A stretch of 64,000 bases of DNA from Mesorhizobium sp. PAMC28654 (GCF_020616515.1 NZ_CP085135.1:6619001-6683000), one strand, 5' to 3'. Numbered from the stretch's first letter, positions 25,657 to 36,619 are shown. Translations and numbers: made by a program. Notes: generated by a model not told the origin, from the letters alone.

Positions 25657-27438
25657 ATGAGCAACGGACAGAACGAACGGCGCGAAATGACGGGCGCCGA
25701 AATGGTGGTGCAGGCGCTGAAGGATAACGGCGTCAAGCATGTTTTCGGCTATCCGGGCGGCGCGGTTCTCCCAATCTACGATGAAATTTTCCAGCAGGAC
25801 GAGGTCGAGCACATCCTGGTCCGCCACGAGCAGGGCGCCGGCCACGCGGCCGAGGGCTATGCGCGCTCGACCGGCAAGGCCGGTGTCATGCTGGTGACCT
25901 CGGGCCCGGGCGCCACCAACGCGGTGACGCCGCTGCAGGATGCGCTGATGGATTCGATACCGCTGGTCTGCCTGACCGGGCAGGTGCCGACCTCGCTGAT
26001 CGGGTCCGACGCATTCCAAGAGTGCGACACGGTCGGCATTACGCGCCCCTGCACCAAGCACAACTGGCTGGTGAAGGACGTCAACCAACTCGCCGCGACG
26101 ATCCACGAGGCTTTCCACGTCGCGACCACCGGCCGTCCCGGTCCTGTCGTGGTCGATATCCCCAAGGATGTGCAGTTTGCCAGAGGATTTTACGTGCCGC
26201 CGCAGATCGCCCCGCGGACCAGCTACCAGCCGAAGGTGCAGGGCGATCTGGAGAAGATCAAGGCAGCCGTCGAACTGATGGCCGGCGCCAAGAAGCCGAT
26301 CATCTATAGCGGCGGCGGCGTGATCAATTCGGGTCCGGAAGCGAGCCATTTGCTGCGCGAACTGGTCGATCTCACCGGTTTCCCGATCACCTCGACGCTG
26401 ATGGGCCTGGGCGCCTATCCGGCATCGGGCAAGAACTGGATGGGCATGCTGGGCATGCACGGCACCTATGAGGCCAACATGGCCATGCACGATTGCGATG
26501 TGATGATCTGCATCGGCGCGCGCTTCGACGACCGCATCACCGGACGGCTGACCGCCTTCTCGCCGAACTCGCGCAAGATCCACATCGACATCGATCCGTC
26601 GTCGATCAACAAGAACGTCCATACCGAAGTGCCGATCATCGGCGATGTCGGCCGGGTTCTGGAGGATATGGTGCGCCTGTGGCGGGCGAGCGCCAAGGCC
26701 GACAAGAAGGCGCTCTATCCATGGTGGGAGCAGATCGCCAAGTGGCGCGCCCGGGATTCGCTCGCCTACAAGATGAACCACGATGTCATCATGCCGCAAT
26801 ACGCGATCGAGCGGCTGTACCAGCTGACCAAGGACATGGACACCTACATCACCACCGAGGTGGGCCAGCACCAGATGTGGGCGGCGCAGCACTATCATTT
26901 CGAGAAGCCGAACCGCTGGATGACCTCCGGCGGGCTGGGCACGATGGGCTATGGCCTGCCGGCGGCGCTTGGCGTGCAGATCGCGCATCCCAACGCACTG
27001 GTCATCGACATTGCCGGCGACGCTTCGGTGCAGATGACGATGCAAGAGATGAGCGCGGCGGTGCAGCACGATGCGCCGATCAAGATCTTCATCCTAAACA
27101 ACCAGTATATGGGCATGGTCAGGCAGTGGCAGCAGCTGCTGCACGGCAACCGGCTATCGCATTCCTACACCGAGGCGATGCCTGATTTCGTCAAGCTGGC
27201 GGAAGCCTATGGCGGCCACGGCATTCGCTGCGAGAAGCCGGACGAGCTGGACGACGCGATCAAGGAGATGATCTCGGTCAGGAAGCCGGTGCTGTTTGAC
27301 TGCCGCGTGGCAACGCTCGCCAACTGCTTCCCGATGATCCCATCGGGCAAGGCGCACAACGAGATGCTCCTGCCCGACGAGGCGACGGACGAAGTAGTGG
27401 CCAACGCCATCGACGCCAAGGGCAGGGAACTGGTGTAG
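25657..27438 (+). CDS. ilvB: acetolactate synthase large subunit
   Basis: Catalytic subunit of acetohydroxyacid synthase, first common step of Val/Leu/Ile synthesis, thiamine-diphosphate dependent. 593 residues; catalytic Glu58 in RHEQGAGHAAEGYARS, FAD-region blocks in the middle, and the ThDP motif starting GDASVQMTMQE with NNQYMGMVRQW. Start at 25657 (MSNGQNERREMTGAEM); the frame is open to 25558 through the attenuator. The regulatory subunit gene follows. Confidence 0.96.
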   Translation: MSNGQNERREMTGAEMVVQALKDNGVKHVFGYPGGAVLPIYDEIFQQDEVEHILVRHEQGAGHAAEGYARSTGKAGVMLVTSGPGATNAVTPLQDALMDSIPLVCLTGQVPTSLIGSDAFQECDTVGITRPCTKHNWLVKDVNQLAATIHEAFHVATTGRPGPVVVDIPKDVQFARGFYVPPQIAPRTSYQPKVQGDLEKIKAAVELMAGAKKPIIYSGGGVINSGPEASHLLRELVDLTGFPITSTLMGLGAYPASGKNWMGMLGMHGTYEANMAMHDCDVMICIGARFDDRITGRLTAFSPNSRKIHIDIDPSSINKNVHTEVPIIGDVGRVLEDMVRLWRASAKADKKALYPWWEQIAKWRARDSLAYKMNHDVIMPQYAIERLYQLTKDMDTYITTEVGQHQMWAAQHYHFEKPNRWMTSGGLGTMGYGLPAALGVQIAHPNALVIDIAGDASVQMTMQEMSAAVQHDAPIKIFILNNQYMGMVRQWQQLLHGNRLSHSYTEAMPDFVKLAEAYGGHGIRCEKPDELDDAIKEMISVRKPVLFDCRVATLANCFPMIPSGKAHNEMLLPDEATDEVVANAIDAKGRELV

Positions 27439-27523
27439 CCGACCAAGCCAAGGCAGGGCTTGTCGAAAGAAGCCGTGCGCAAACAGATAATTAGACCAAG
27501 AGTTTGAAATCGAGATTCATGTC

Positions 27524-28096
27524 ATGAACGCACAGCTACAACCGACCGGCTCGGCCTATTTCATCGCCAAGGAAACAGAGAAGCCGGAGAACCACACGCT
27601 TTCCGTTCTGGTCGACAACGAGCCGGGCGTGCTTGCCCGGGTCATCGGCCTGTTTTCCGGGCGCGGCTACAACATCGAGAGCCTGACGGTTTCCGAGACC
27701 GAGCACGAGAAGCACCTGTCGCGTATCACCATCGTGACGCGCGGCACGCCGCATGTTCTCGAGCAGATCAAGCATCAGCTCGAGCGCATCGTGCCGGTGC
27801 ATCGCGTGGTCGATTTGACCGTGCGTTCGCATGAGTTCGGCCAGGAGCGGCCGCTGGAGCGGGAACTGGCACTGGTGAAGGTCGCCGGCACCGGCGAAGC
27901 CCGTGTCGAGGCACTGCGGCTGGCCGATGCCTTCCGCGCCAGCGTCATCGACGCCAACACCGAGCATTTCATCTTCGAGATCACCGGCAAGGGTACCAAG
28001 ATCGATCAGTTCATCGCCATCATGAAGCCGCTCGGCCTGGTCGAGATCTGCCGAACCGGCGTGGCGGCGATGAACCGTGGCCCGCAGGGCATGTAG
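27524..28096 (+). CDS. ilvN: acetolactate synthase small subunit
   Basis: Regulatory subunit (also called IlvH), 190 residues: N-terminal ACT domain (HTLSVLVDNEPGVLARVIGLFSGRGYNIESLTV) for valine feedback, and the C-terminal ALS_ss_C domain. It lies 85 bp after ilvB and is expected to be co-transcribed under the same attenuator. Confidence 0.96.
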   Translation: MNAQLQPTGSAYFIAKETEKPENHTLSVLVDNEPGVLARVIGLFSGRGYNIESLTVSETEHEKHLSRITIVTRGTPHVLEQIKHQLERIVPVHRVVDLTVRSHEFGQERPLERELALVKVAGTGEARVEALRLADAFRASVIDANTEHFIFEITGKGTKIDQFIAIMKPLGLVEICRTGVAAMNRGPQGM

Positions 28097-28173
28097 GCAT
28101 CCATACGACGTTCAGATTCTGCATTCACGTTAGGGCAAGGCGGTCCGAAAGACGATTTGAGAATTGGTGGTGC

Positions 28174-28413
28174 ATGACCCCGCGACAAGAACTGGCGATA
28201 CATGTGATGATGTACGCCTTGATCGCATTCTCGATTTGGGTGCTTGCTCATGCCTGGGTGACGATGACGGTCCTAGTCGGACGAAGCGCTGAATGGGTCG
28301 CCTATGCGGATAATCCAACCAGATTCTGGGATGGAATCTTCTTCCACGCCGGATCCATCATCATCTTCAGTTGGTTTCTTTGGGCGCTGAAGTATCGCCG
28401 TCGTCGAGACTGA
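28174..28413 (+). CDS. small membrane protein of unknown function
   Basis: 79 residues with two hydrophobic stretches (about 8-35 and 54-72) and a basic C-terminus KYRRRRD. No family recognised. A weak purine-rich site lies before the ATG. Lower GC than its neighbours. Confidence 0.5.
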   Translation: MTPRQELAIHVMMYALIAFSIWVLAHAWVTMTVLVGRSAEWVAYADNPTRFWDGIFFHAGSIIIFSWFLWALKYRRRRD

Positions 28414-28594
28414 TCGCCCGAATTTATCCGGTCAAACGCCTGCGCAGCCTCATGTCAGATGACAATGGTTCGACTTCTCGTTTGCCGAAGTCATGGTGAA
28501 ATCGCGATCAGCAATTTAGGCTGGACTAACGGATCGGTGTTGCACCGCGTCCTTCGTTCATTTAAGTCAGCATTGCTGACCTTGTGATCTCCTT

Positions 28595-29191
28595 ATGTCC
28601 CTCGATGCGTTCCTTGCCCTGCTGGTTTATGCCTTCGTGACATCGATCACGCCGGGGCCGAACAATTTCATGCTTTTGGCTTCCGGCGTGAATTTCGGCT
28701 TTGTCAGGACGATCCCGCACATGCTGGGCATCGGCATCGGCTTCCTCGTGCTGCTGCTGGCCGTTGGGTTTGGTCTTGGCGCCGTGCTGACGGCGTTTCC
28801 GGTGCTGCATACCGGGCTCAAGATCGCTGGCGGCGCGTACTTGCTCTATCTTGCCTGGAAGATCGCCATGTCGCGTTCACTAGGCGGCAAAGGCGAGGCC
28901 AGGGCACAGCCGATGCGCTTCATCGATGCGGCCGCATTCCAGTGGGTCAATCCCAAGGCGTGGGTGATGGCGATCACCGCCATGGCTGTCTACACCAACC
29001 CGGAACGGCCGTTCCTGTCGGTGTTGCTGATCTCGATTGCGTTTGCCGTCGTCAACCTGCCGAGTGTCTCGACCTGGGCGGGATTCGGCACGGCGTTGCG
29101 CGGGTTTCTGTCGGACCCGGTGCGGCTGAAATGGTTCAACATCGCCATGGGTGTGCTGCTGGCGGCGACGCTATGGCCCATGCTGCGCTAG
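28595..29191 (+). CDS. LysE/RhtB-family amino-acid exporter
   Basis: 198 residues, six predicted membrane segments. The N-terminal SITPGPNNFMLLASGVNFG is the family signature; QWVNPKAWVMAI is the second conserved block. Exports an amino acid or related metabolite; the substrate cannot be told. No divergent LysR partner is adjacent. Confidence 0.92.
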   Translation: MSLDAFLALLVYAFVTSITPGPNNFMLLASGVNFGFVRTIPHMLGIGIGFLVLLLAVGFGLGAVLTAFPVLHTGLKIAGGAYLLYLAWKIAMSRSLGGKGEARAQPMRFIDAAAFQWVNPKAWVMAITAMAVYTNPERPFLSVLLISIAFAVVNLPSVSTWAGFGTALRGFLSDPVRLKWFNIAMGVLLAATLWPMLR

Positions 29192-29503
29192 ATCATCGTC
29201 CGGTCCGGTAGGTTTCCGCAGAATAAGATCCGGCTTTATCTTCCTGTTTCAAAATGCTATTTTGCCAGAAGGCGGCTTCCGTTTTCGGTCAAGGCACGCC
29301 TTCGGTCAGCAATCGCGGCCTCATGCACAATTAATGTGCAGCTATTGTGCACCGCACATTAAATCTTCGTAATGCCCGGTTTTGGCCCTTTTTCGCCTTC
29401 GGGTTGCGCTATCTATCAGGCCAAATCGCGGCAGAACGTTGTGATTTTTGCTATGGTATGACCACCGGACAACGGCGTGTCGGACGGAGAGGGCCTTTTT
29501 ACG
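29192..29503. other. 312-bp regulatory region before the RND efflux pair
   Basis: No gene seen. It holds the TGTGCA palindrome array at 29324-29362 and unremarkable sequence otherwise; the efflux promoter must lie here. Confidence 0.6.
29324..29362. promoter_or_regulatory. array of nested TGTGCA palindromes, candidate operator
   Basis: TGCACAATTAATGTGCA (29324-29340) is a perfect palindrome with 6-bp arms. A second, TGTGC-ACC-GCACA, lies at 29346-29358. The two overlap longer inverted pairs (TGCACAAT/ATTGTGCA and TTAATGTGC/GCACATTAA). It lies about 140 bp before the adaptor gene start. No regulator gene is adjacent. Confidence 0.6.
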
Positions 29504-30766
29504 ATGCGTGGAAAAGTAGTGCTTGGGGTGATTGCAGTCGCCTGCGTTGCGGCAGGCGTCCTGTATTTTTCACCGACGACAATGAGCAACCTGCAGCAGA
29601 TGTTGCCAAAGCAGCTGCAGCCACAGCAGGCGGCAGCTCCGGCAGCGCCAGCCACGGCCGCGGGCAGCGCCCATTCGATCTCGATCGTCTCAGCCACCGC
29701 TTCCACCGCCGATTTCCCGATCCGGCGCTATGCCATCGGCTTCGTGTCGTCCCCCAACGTCGTCAGCATCAATCCGCGCGTGTCCAGCCAGGTCGTCGCG
29801 ATCTCGGTCAAGGACGGCCAGATGGTCAAGGCCGGCGACCCCCTGTTTTCGCTCGACGATCGCGCGCTGAAGGCACAGCTTGCCAAGGACCAGGCGACGC
29901 TCGCCAAGGACCAGGCGCTTCTTGCCAGCTCACAATCTGATTTGCAGCGCGCCAAGGATCTAGTGGCCAAGCAGGCTGGCACGCAGCAGACCTACGATCA
30001 GGCTGTCGCGGCGCAGAAGGCGGCCGCCGCCACCGTCGACGCCGACAAGGCGACGATCGACGCCGACAATGTCCAGCTAGGCTTCGCGACCATCTCGGCG
30101 CCGATCGCCGGCAAGCTCGGAGCGGTCAACATCTCGATCGGTGATCTCGTCAACACCAGCAACGGAAACAGCAGCACATCGACGCCGCTGGTGACCATCA
30201 CCCAGATGGACCCGCTGCAGGTCAATTTCAATTTGCCCGAAAGCGATCTCGCGCTGCTGCACAAAGCGCTGGCGCAGCCCGAGGACGGTGCTGTGACCCT
30301 GACCAAGGATGGCGACCCGACGCCTATCGGCAAGGGAACGCTCGATTTCGTGGACTCCAGTGTAGACACGGCCTCCGGCACGATCGCGACGCGGGCGAGC
30401 CTGCCCAACCCAAATCTTTCACTGTGGCCGGGCCAATATGTGAATGTGATCGTCAATGCCGGCACCATGCCGCAGATGACGTCCATCCCCACGGTCGCGG
30501 TGCAGCCAAGCCAGAAGGGGTCTTTCGTCTATGTCGTCAAGGCTGACAACACGGTGGAGATGCGGCCCATACAGGTTGCGTTGACCGAGGGTGACAACAG
30601 CGCCATCAGCCAGGGGCTGAAGAGCGGTGAGCGCGTCGTCACCGAGGGGCAGACAAGGCTGAAGAACGGCACTCCCGTTCATGAAGGCAACGCAACGGCC
30701 GGGGCCAGTGACCAGGCCGCTCCGAAAGTCGCCGAGGCGGACAAAGCTGGCGAGGCAAAGCAATGA
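29504..30766 (+). CDS. RND efflux periplasmic adaptor subunit
   Basis: About 420 residues: N-terminal membrane anchor (MRGKVVLGVIAVACVAAGVLYF), lipoyl/barrel-sandwich hybrid halves (VSSQVVAISVKDGQMVKAGDPLFSLDDR and FATISAPIAGKLG), a helical hairpin between them, and C-terminal beta-barrel and MP domains. Start 29504 follows GGAGAGGG; a GTG at 29477 is in frame. The stop overlaps the pump gene start (4 bp). Confidence 0.94.
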   Translation: MRGKVVLGVIAVACVAAGVLYFSPTTMSNLQQMLPKQLQPQQAAAPAAPATAAGSAHSISIVSATASTADFPIRRYAIGFVSSPNVVSINPRVSSQVVAISVKDGQMVKAGDPLFSLDDRALKAQLAKDQATLAKDQALLASSQSDLQRAKDLVAKQAGTQQTYDQAVAAQKAAAATVDADKATIDADNVQLGFATISAPIAGKLGAVNISIGDLVNTSNGNSSTSTPLVTITQMDPLQVNFNLPESDLALLHKALAQPEDGAVTLTKDGDPTPIGKGTLDFVDSSVDTASGTIATRASLPNPNLSLWPGQYVNVIVNAGTMPQMTSIPTVAVQPSQKGSFVYVVKADNTVEMRPIQVALTEGDNSAISQGLKSGERVVTEGQTRLKNGTPVHEGNATAGASDQAAPKVAEADKAGEAKQ

Positions 30767-33700
30767 TCTCAGAATTCTGTATACGCAGGCCTGTCGCCAC
30801 ACTGCTGATGTCGTTCGCCCTCATTCTGGGCGGGCTTTTTGCTTACAAGTTCCTGCCGGTGGCAGCGCTTCCTAGCGCGGAATTCCCTGTGGTCAACGTT
30901 TCGGCTTCACTGCCGGGCGCTTCGCCGGAAACCATGGCGACATCGGTCGCGACGCCGCTGATCAAGCAGTTCGCCACCATCGCCGGCATCGATTCGATCT
31001 CGACCACCAACTCGCTCGGCACGACCTCGATCGCCATCCAGTTCGTTCTCAACCGGGATATCGACGCCGCCGCCGCCGACGTGCAGGCTGCCATCGCGCG
31101 AACGCAAGGTTCGCTGCCGCCGCAGATGACGTCGCCGCCGAGCTACCGCAAGGTCAATCCGGCGGACGCGCCGATCCTGCTGATGTCACTGGTCAGCGAC
31201 TCGGTTCCGCTAACCGACCTCGACGCCTTCGCCGAAAATGTGATTTCGCCATCGCTGTCGACGATCGACGGCGTGGCCCAGGTCTCGATCTATGGCCAGC
31301 AGAAATACGCGGTGCGCATCCAGATCGATCCGACCGCGCTTGCCGCGCGCGGCATCTCGATCGACCAGTTGCAGACATCCATCGCCGCGGCCAACAGCAA
31401 CACGCCACTCGGCGTGCTGCAGAACAACAAGCAGCAGCTGACGATCACCGCCAACACGCAGCTGATGAACGCCGCTGACTTCTCCAACATCATCATCGCC
31501 ACCAAGAACGGCCATCCCGTGCGGCTGGGTGAAGTGACGCGCGTTGTCGATTCCGTTGAGACCACGACAACTGCGAGCTGGTATGACGGCACGCGCGCCA
31601 TCATCCTGGCCGTGCAGCGCCAGCCCGACGCCAACACGGTCGACGTGGTCGACCGCGTCAAGGCGATGCTGCCGTCCTTCCAGGACCAGATGCCGGCGGC
31701 GGCAACCATCAAGCTGCTCAACGATCGGTCGACTTCGATCCGTTCCGCCGTCAGCGATGTGCAGTTCACGCTGCTTCTCACCATCGCTCTGGTGATCATG
31801 GTGATTTTCTTGTTCCTGCGCCGCGTGACGGCAACCATCATTCCGGCGGTGGCGGTGCCGATCTCGCTGATCGCCACGCTTGGCATCATGTTCCTGTTCG
31901 GCTTTTCCATCGACAACATCTCGCTGATGGGGCTGACGCTGGCCGTCGGCCTGGTCGTCGACGATGCCATCGTCATGCTGGAGAACATCTTCCGCCATAT
32001 GGAGGAGGATGGGCTTTCAGCAATGGAAGCCTCCCTCAAGGGTGCGCGCGAAATCGGCTTCACCATCATCTCCATCTCGATCTCGCTGGTGGCGGTGTTC
32101 ATTCCCGTGCTGCTCATGGGCGGGGTGATCGGACGCATCTTCAACGAATTCGCGGTGGTGGTGACGGTCGCCATCCTGGCGTCGATGTTCGTGTCGCTGA
32201 CGCTCACGCCGATGCTATGTTCACGGCTGCTGTCTGTCTCCAAGGCTGAACGTGAGGCGGCGCATGACCATGCGAAAAAGCAGAATTTCTTCGTTCGGGG
32301 CTATGACTGGCTGCTGAGCTTCTGCCTGCGCCACACGTTCCTGATTTTTCTTGTCTTCTTAGGAACGGCCGCCGGGTCGGTCTGGCTGTTGCAGATATCG
32401 CCCAAGGGCTTTTTCCCACAGGAGGATATCGGCCAGGTGTCGGTGACCACGATCGCGCGCCAGGATATCTCCTTCGATGCGATGGTGAAGCTGCAGGATG
32501 AGGTGGCTGAAGTCTTCTCGCATTCGCCCTATGTCGATCATGTGGCCTGGTCCGTGGGCAGTTCGAGCACCGCCCTCAACCAGGGACGGGCCTTCGTCCA
32601 GCTGAAGGCCAAGGACCAGCGGCCCAACATCGAGAAGGTGCTTTCGGATCTGCGAGCCCAACTCGCCGCGGTGCCTGGCATGGATACCTACATGCAGCCG
32701 GTGCAGAATCTGCGCCTCGGCTCCAGATCCTCGGCAAGCGCCTATCAACTGGTCGTCCAGGGCCTCGATACCGGCCAGACCGACATCTGGGCGCAGAAGC
32801 TCTCCGACGAGATGGCTGCCGACCACAGCAAGTTCACTGACGTGACCAACGACCTGCAGAACAATGCGCTGCAGGCGTCGCTGGTGATTGACCGGGACAA
32901 GGCGGCAAACCTCGGCATTGGTACCGATACGCTGCGCTCCGCCCTTTATGGCGGCTTCGGCACCGAACAGGTGTCGACCATCTTCGGTTCCGCCGACAGC
33001 TACGAAGTGGTCATGGAACTTGATCCGAAGATCGCCTGGTCGCCCGAAAGGATGCTTGCCATCCAGGTGCGGACGGCAAGTGGCAGCCTCGTGCCTCTCG
33101 GCGCCTTCGCGCGCGTCGACCGCACCGCCGGCGCCTTGACCGTAAACCAACTGGGTCAGCTTCCGGCGGTGACGATTTCCTACAACCTGCCGCAGGGCGT
33201 CGCGCTGGGTGACAGCGTGACGGAAATCAACGCGCTGAAGGACAAGATCGGATTGCCCAAGGCGATCTCGACGACCTTTGCCGGTACTGCCAAGACATTC
33301 CAGGATTCGCTCGCCAACCAGGGCGTGCTGATCGGCGGTGCCGTTCTGACAATCTACATCGTGCTGGGCATTCTGTATGAGAGTTTCATCCACCCGCTCA
33401 CCATCCTTAGCGGCCTGCCGTCGGCGGTGCTGGGGGCGCTTATTGCCCTGCGGCTTGCCGGAATGGACGTCTCGGTCATCGCGATCATCGGCATCCTGAT
33501 GCTGATCGGCATCGTCAAGAAGAACGGCATCATGATGATCGACGTCGCGCTTGAATTGCGACGAGAAGGCATGACGGCCAAGGAGTCTATCCACAAGGCC
33601 TGTCTGATGCGTTTCCGGCCGATCATGATGACGACGCTGGCGGCGCTGATGGGCACGATCCCGATCGCGCTCGGCACCGGCGCCAGCGCCGAGCTGCGTC

Positions 33701-33915
33701 AACCGCTCGGCGTGGCGGTGGTTGGCGGCCTGGTCGTTTCGCAGGCACTGACCCTGTTCGTCACGCCGGTCATCTACGTCTACATGGAGAATTTCTCCGG
33801 TTGGCTTCTCGGACTTTTGCCGAAGCACAAGAGCGAATTGCATGTGGTCAAAGGCGACGATCAGGGCTCGCTGTTCGACGACGGAATGCAGGAGCAGAAG
33901 GCGGCCGCGGAATAA
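30763..33915 (+). CDS. RND-family multidrug efflux pump, inner-membrane subunit
   Basis: 1050 residues, AcrB/MdtB-type HAE1 pump with twelve membrane segments in two halves and two large periplasmic porter domains. [23 protein letters not shown] opens it; the proton relay Asp pair is in the [14 protein letters not shown] segment of TM4. The residues G..P..LP near 870 and the second-half TM10-12 blocks are intact. No outer-membrane channel gene is adjacent, so it must use a shared TolC-like channel. Confidence 0.95.
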   Translation: MISEFCIRRPVATLLMSFALILGGLFAYKFLPVAALPSAEFPVVNVSASLPGASPETMATSVATPLIKQFATIAGIDSISTTNSLGTTSIAIQFVLNRDIDAAAADVQAAIARTQGSLPPQMTSPPSYRKVNPADAPILLMSLVSDSVPLTDLDAFAENVISPSLSTIDGVAQVSIYGQQKYAVRIQIDPTALAARGISIDQLQTSIAAANSNTPLGVLQNNKQQLTITANTQLMNAADFSNIIIATKNGHPVRLGEVTRVVDSVETTTTASWYDGTRAIILAVQRQPDANTVDVVDRVKAMLPSFQDQMPAAATIKLLNDRSTSIRSAVSDVQFTLLLTIALVIMVIFLFLRRVTATIIPAVAVPISLIATLGIMFLFGFSIDNISLMGLTLAVGLVVDDAIVMLENIFRHMEEDGLSAMEASLKGAREIGFTIISISISLVAVFIPVLLMGGVIGRIFNEFAVVVTVAILASMFVSLTLTPMLCSRLLSVSKAEREAAHDHAKKQNFFVRGYDWLLSFCLRHTFLIFLVFLGTAAGSVWLLQISPKGFFPQEDIGQVSVTTIARQDISFDAMVKLQDEVAEVFSHSPYVDHVAWSVGSSSTALNQGRAFVQLKAKDQRPNIEKVLSDLRAQLAAVPGMDTYMQPVQNLRLGSRSSASAYQLVVQGLDTGQTDIWAQKLSDEMAADHSKFTDVTNDLQNNALQASLVIDRDKAANLGIGTDTLRSALYGGFGTEQVSTIFGSADSYEVVMELDPKIAWSPERMLAIQVRTASGSLVPLGAFARVDRTAGALTVNQLGQLPAVTISYNLPQGVALGDSVTEINALKDKIGLPKAISTTFAGTAKTFQDSLANQGVLIGGAVLTIYIVLGILYESFIHPLTILSGLPSAVLGALIALRLAGMDVSVIAIIGILMLIGIVKKNGIMMIDVALELRREGMTAKESIHKACLMRFRPIMMTTLAALMGTIPIALGTGASAELRQPLGVAVVGGLVVSQALTLFVTPVIYVYMENFSGWLLGLLPKHKSELHVVKGDDQGSLFDDGMQEQKAAAE

Positions 33916-33992
33916 CGGCAGCAAAGAAGAAGAGCATTGCTGGCCCAAGGCGTTATCCTTGCGGCCAGCAATGGTCGGTCGTAATTTGCGGC

Positions 33993-34598
33993 ATGTCTCA
34001 CGATCATGACCACGACAACGAACTCGACCCTTTTGCCGCACGCGTGCGGGCGCTGGAGACGATCCTCACCCGCAAGGGCCTGATCGATCCGGCAGCGATC
34101 GACGTCATCGTCGATACCTATGAGACAAGGATCGGCCCCCGCAATGGCGCCAGGGTGGTGGCGAAGGCCTGGGCCGACCAGGAATTCGCGGCCTGGCTGA
34201 AACGGGATGCGACGGCGGCGATCGGTTCGCTGAGCTATACCGGCCGCCAGGGCGAGCATATGCAGGCCGTGTTCAACACCGAAGACACTCATAACCTCGT
34301 CGTCTGCACGCTCTGCTCCTGTTATCCGTGGTCGGTGCTTGGCCTGCCGCCGGTTTGGTACAAGGCGCCGCCCTATCGTTCGCGGGCGGTGATCGATCCG
34401 CGCGGCGTGCTGGAAGAGTTTGGGCTGGTGTTGCCGGCGACCAAGAAGATCCGCGTCTGGGATTCGACCGCCGAACTGCGGTATCTCGTCGTGCCGATGC
34501 GGCCCGACGACACCGAAGGCTGGAACCAGGAGCAGTTGGCCGAACTGGTGAGCCGCGATGCGATGATCGGCACCGGGTTGGCGAGGGAGCCGGCATGA
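33993..34598 (+). CDS. nthA: nitrile hydratase alpha subunit, cobalt type
   Basis: Hydrates nitriles to amides. 201 residues; the metal site is VCTLCSC with Cys105, Cys108, Ser109 and Cys110. Threonine at 106 (CTLCSC) marks the cobalt type; iron enzymes have CSLCSC. The His/Asp-rich N-terminus [14 protein letters not shown] is usual for rhizobial forms. The beta gene overlaps its stop (ATGA). Confidence 0.95.
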   Translation: MSHDHDHDNELDPFAARVRALETILTRKGLIDPAAIDVIVDTYETRIGPRNGARVVAKAWADQEFAAWLKRDATAAIGSLSYTGRQGEHMQAVFNTEDTHNLVVCTLCSCYPWSVLGLPPVWYKAPPYRSRAVIDPRGVLEEFGLVLPATKKIRVWDSTAELRYLVVPMRPDDTEGWNQEQLAELVSRDAMIGTGLAREPA

Positions 34599-35254
34599 AC
34601 GGCCCCCATGATCTTGGCGGGCAGATGGGGTTCGGGCCGGTGGCGCCCGAAAAGGAGGAGCCGTATTTCCATGCCGTGTGGGAAAAGCGGGCGCTCGGCG
34701 TCACGCTGTGCTCTGGCGCCATGGGCGCATGGAACATCGATGAGAGCCGCCACGCCCGCGAATCGCTGCATCCCGCCGACTATTACGCATCGAGCTATTA
34801 CGAGATCTGGATCAAGGCGCTTGAGGTGCTGCTCAAGCGGCATGGTTTCGTCAGCGAGCGAGACCTTGCGGCGGGCACGGCTGTCGATCCGGCGGCGACG
34901 CCCAAAAGGGTGTTGAAGGCCGAAAGTGTGGCGGCGGTGCTTGCCAAGGGCGCGCCCTGCGACCGTCCGGTTGCCACGCCAGCGCGCTTCAAGGCCGGCG
35001 ACCCTGTGCGAACGAAGAACTTCAATCCGACCGGCCACACAAGGCTGCCGCGCTATGCTCGCGGCAGGCGGGGAATGATCGAGGCCGTGCGCGAGGGTTT
35101 CGTGTTTCCCGACAGCAATGCGCGCTGGCAGGGCGAAAACCCGCAATGGGTCTATACGGTGGTGTTCGACGGGGCGGAGATCTGGGGCGAGGGCGCCGAT
35201 CCGACACTGACGGTCTCGATCGATGCCTGGGAGAGTTATCTTGAGCCGGCTTGA
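34595..35254 (+). CDS. nthB: nitrile hydratase beta subunit
   Basis: 219 residues: [16 protein letters not shown] is the standard N-terminus, with the C-terminal barrel [24 protein letters not shown] carrying the arginines that contact the modified cysteines. Coupled to nthA by 4-bp overlap and to the accessory gene by a longer overlap. Confidence 0.95.
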   Translation: MNGPHDLGGQMGFGPVAPEKEEPYFHAVWEKRALGVTLCSGAMGAWNIDESRHARESLHPADYYASSYYEIWIKALEVLLKRHGFVSERDLAAGTAVDPAATPKRVLKAESVAAVLAKGAPCDRPVATPARFKAGDPVRTKNFNPTGHTRLPRYARGRRGMIEAVREGFVFPDSNARWQGENPQWVYTVVFDGAEIWGEGADPTLTVSIDAWESYLEPA

Positions 35255-35612
35255 GGTGGGCGGGGACGCTCCCGAATTGCCGCCGGGTGTCGATGCGCCG
35301 GTTTTCGGCGAGCCCTGGCAGGCCGAGGCCTTCGCCATGACCGTGGCGCTGCACGACAAGGGCCTGTTTTCATGGGCTGAGTGGGCGCGGGCGCTGTCGG
35401 CGCAGGTGAAGAAGCCAGGCGCGGCGGCGGATGGCCACGACTACTACGAACACTGGCTGGCGGCGCTGGAAAATGTGCTGGTGTCGAAGGGGTTGGCCGC
35501 CACGGCCGATGTCGACGCCATGGCGGCGCGCTGGGAACGCGCGGCGCTCGCCACGCCGCACGGCAAGCCGATCCTGCTGGAGAACGATCCGGAGTTTCGA
35601 TCCGACGGCTGA
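35241..35612 (+). CDS. nitrile hydratase accessory protein (activator)
   Basis: 123 residues, beta-like fold, AFAMTVALHDKGLFSWAEWA and DYYEHWLAALENVLVSKG. In cobalt enzymes such proteins help insert the metal by subunit exchange. The start is inferred to be TTG at 35241 (read [19 protein letters not shown]) behind GGGAGAG, overlapping nthB by 14 bp; a GTG at 35256 is the alternative. No amidase gene is adjacent to use the product amide. Confidence 0.9.
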   Translation: MSRLEVGGDAPELPPGVDAPVFGEPWQAEAFAMTVALHDKGLFSWAEWARALSAQVKKPGAAADGHDYYEHWLAALENVLVSKGLAATADVDAMAARWERAALATPHGKPILLENDPEFRSDG

Positions 35613-35689
35613 GGGGTCGGCTCTCGCGACCTTCCAATCCGCCTTGCAAGCGCCCGCTCGCACACGATCGACATCGCTCAGAGACCTGA

Positions 35690-36619
35690 ATGTACCTGGC
35701 AGAGATTCTTTCGATCGGCGCGGCCTTGTGCATAGCGACCAGTGGAATGTTCGCGGGTGAGTTGATCGGCCGCGTCGACGCCTTGACCTTGACCCGCTGG
35801 CAAACGTTTGCAGTGACCCTGGCGACAGCTCTTGGCGCCACGGCATTTGGTGGCTGGGCCGGGCTTTTGCCGTGGCAGGTGGCCTATCTTGCCGCTTCAG
35901 GCGTGTTCGGCATTTTCATCGCGTCCACAGCCTATATCTCCTCCATATTCACGCTCGGCCCGCGCCTGGCACTGCTGGTGTTCTCGCTGACGTCGCCATT
36001 CGCACTTGTCATGGGCTATGTGTTCCTGGGCGAAACAATCGGTTCCACCAAACTGGCCGGTGTGGCTCTGGTCATCGGCGGCATCGTGCTTGCAATCCTC
36101 TTCGGGCGTCCCGCCAAGGCGCAGCCGGAAGGCATCTTTCCGACCCCGCCCATTGAAAAGGCGGTGCTGCCGGTCAAGCAGATGACGATGCCGGTTGGTC
36201 TTGGCTTTGGCCTGATAGCGGCGCTCGGGCAGGCTGCCGGCGCATTGGTGGCGCGCCCGGTCATGGCGTCGGGCGTCAATCCGTTCGCGGCGATGGCGAT
36301 CCGGACCGGCGTGTCGACTGTCCTGTTCCTGCTGCTGGTATTTGTCCCGCTGCCTGGAAACGGCAAGCGCCCAAAACCCTCGGCGCGGACGCTTACGATC
36401 GGCATCTCCGGCGCCCTGATCGGAACGGGCATGGGCATGTCGCTGCTGATGGCGGCGTTGGCGAGCGGGCAGGTCGGCATCGTCTCGACATTGTCTTCGC
36501 TGTCACCGGTGCTGGTGTTGCCGATGGTGTGGCTGCGCACGGGCTACAAACCGTCCGCGCCTGCCTGGGCCGGGGCGCTGCTCGCCTTCGCCGGCACGTC
36601 GCTCATTGCCATCGGCTGA
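35690..36619 (+). CDS. DMT-superfamily (EamA) transporter
   Basis: 309 residues with about ten membrane segments in two EamA repeats (about 5-135 and 170-305). Exports or imports small metabolites; substrate unknown. It lies 77 bp after the nitrile hydratase accessory gene and may share its transcript. Confidence 0.88.
   Translation: MYLAEILSIGAALCIATSGMFAGELIGRVDALTLTRWQTFAVTLATALGATAFGGWAGLLPWQVAYLAASGVFGIFIASTAYISSIFTLGPRLALLVFSLTSPFALVMGYVFLGETIGSTKLAGVALVIGGIVLAILFGRPAKAQPEGIFPTPPIEKAVLPVKQMTMPVGLGFGLIAALGQAAGALVARPVMASGVNPFAAMAIRTGVSTVLFLLLVFVPLPGNGKRPKPSARTLTIGISGALIGTGMGMSLLMAALASGQVGIVSTLSSLSPVLVLPMVWLRTGYKPSAPAWAGALLAFAGTSLIAIG

Noticed and set aside
25354..27069. 571-codon frame on the minus strand
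   Set aside because: Antisense of ilvB; composition typical of a high-GC shadow.
32359..34041. 560-codon frame on the minus strand
   Set aside because: Antisense of the RND pump and start of nthA; no domains.
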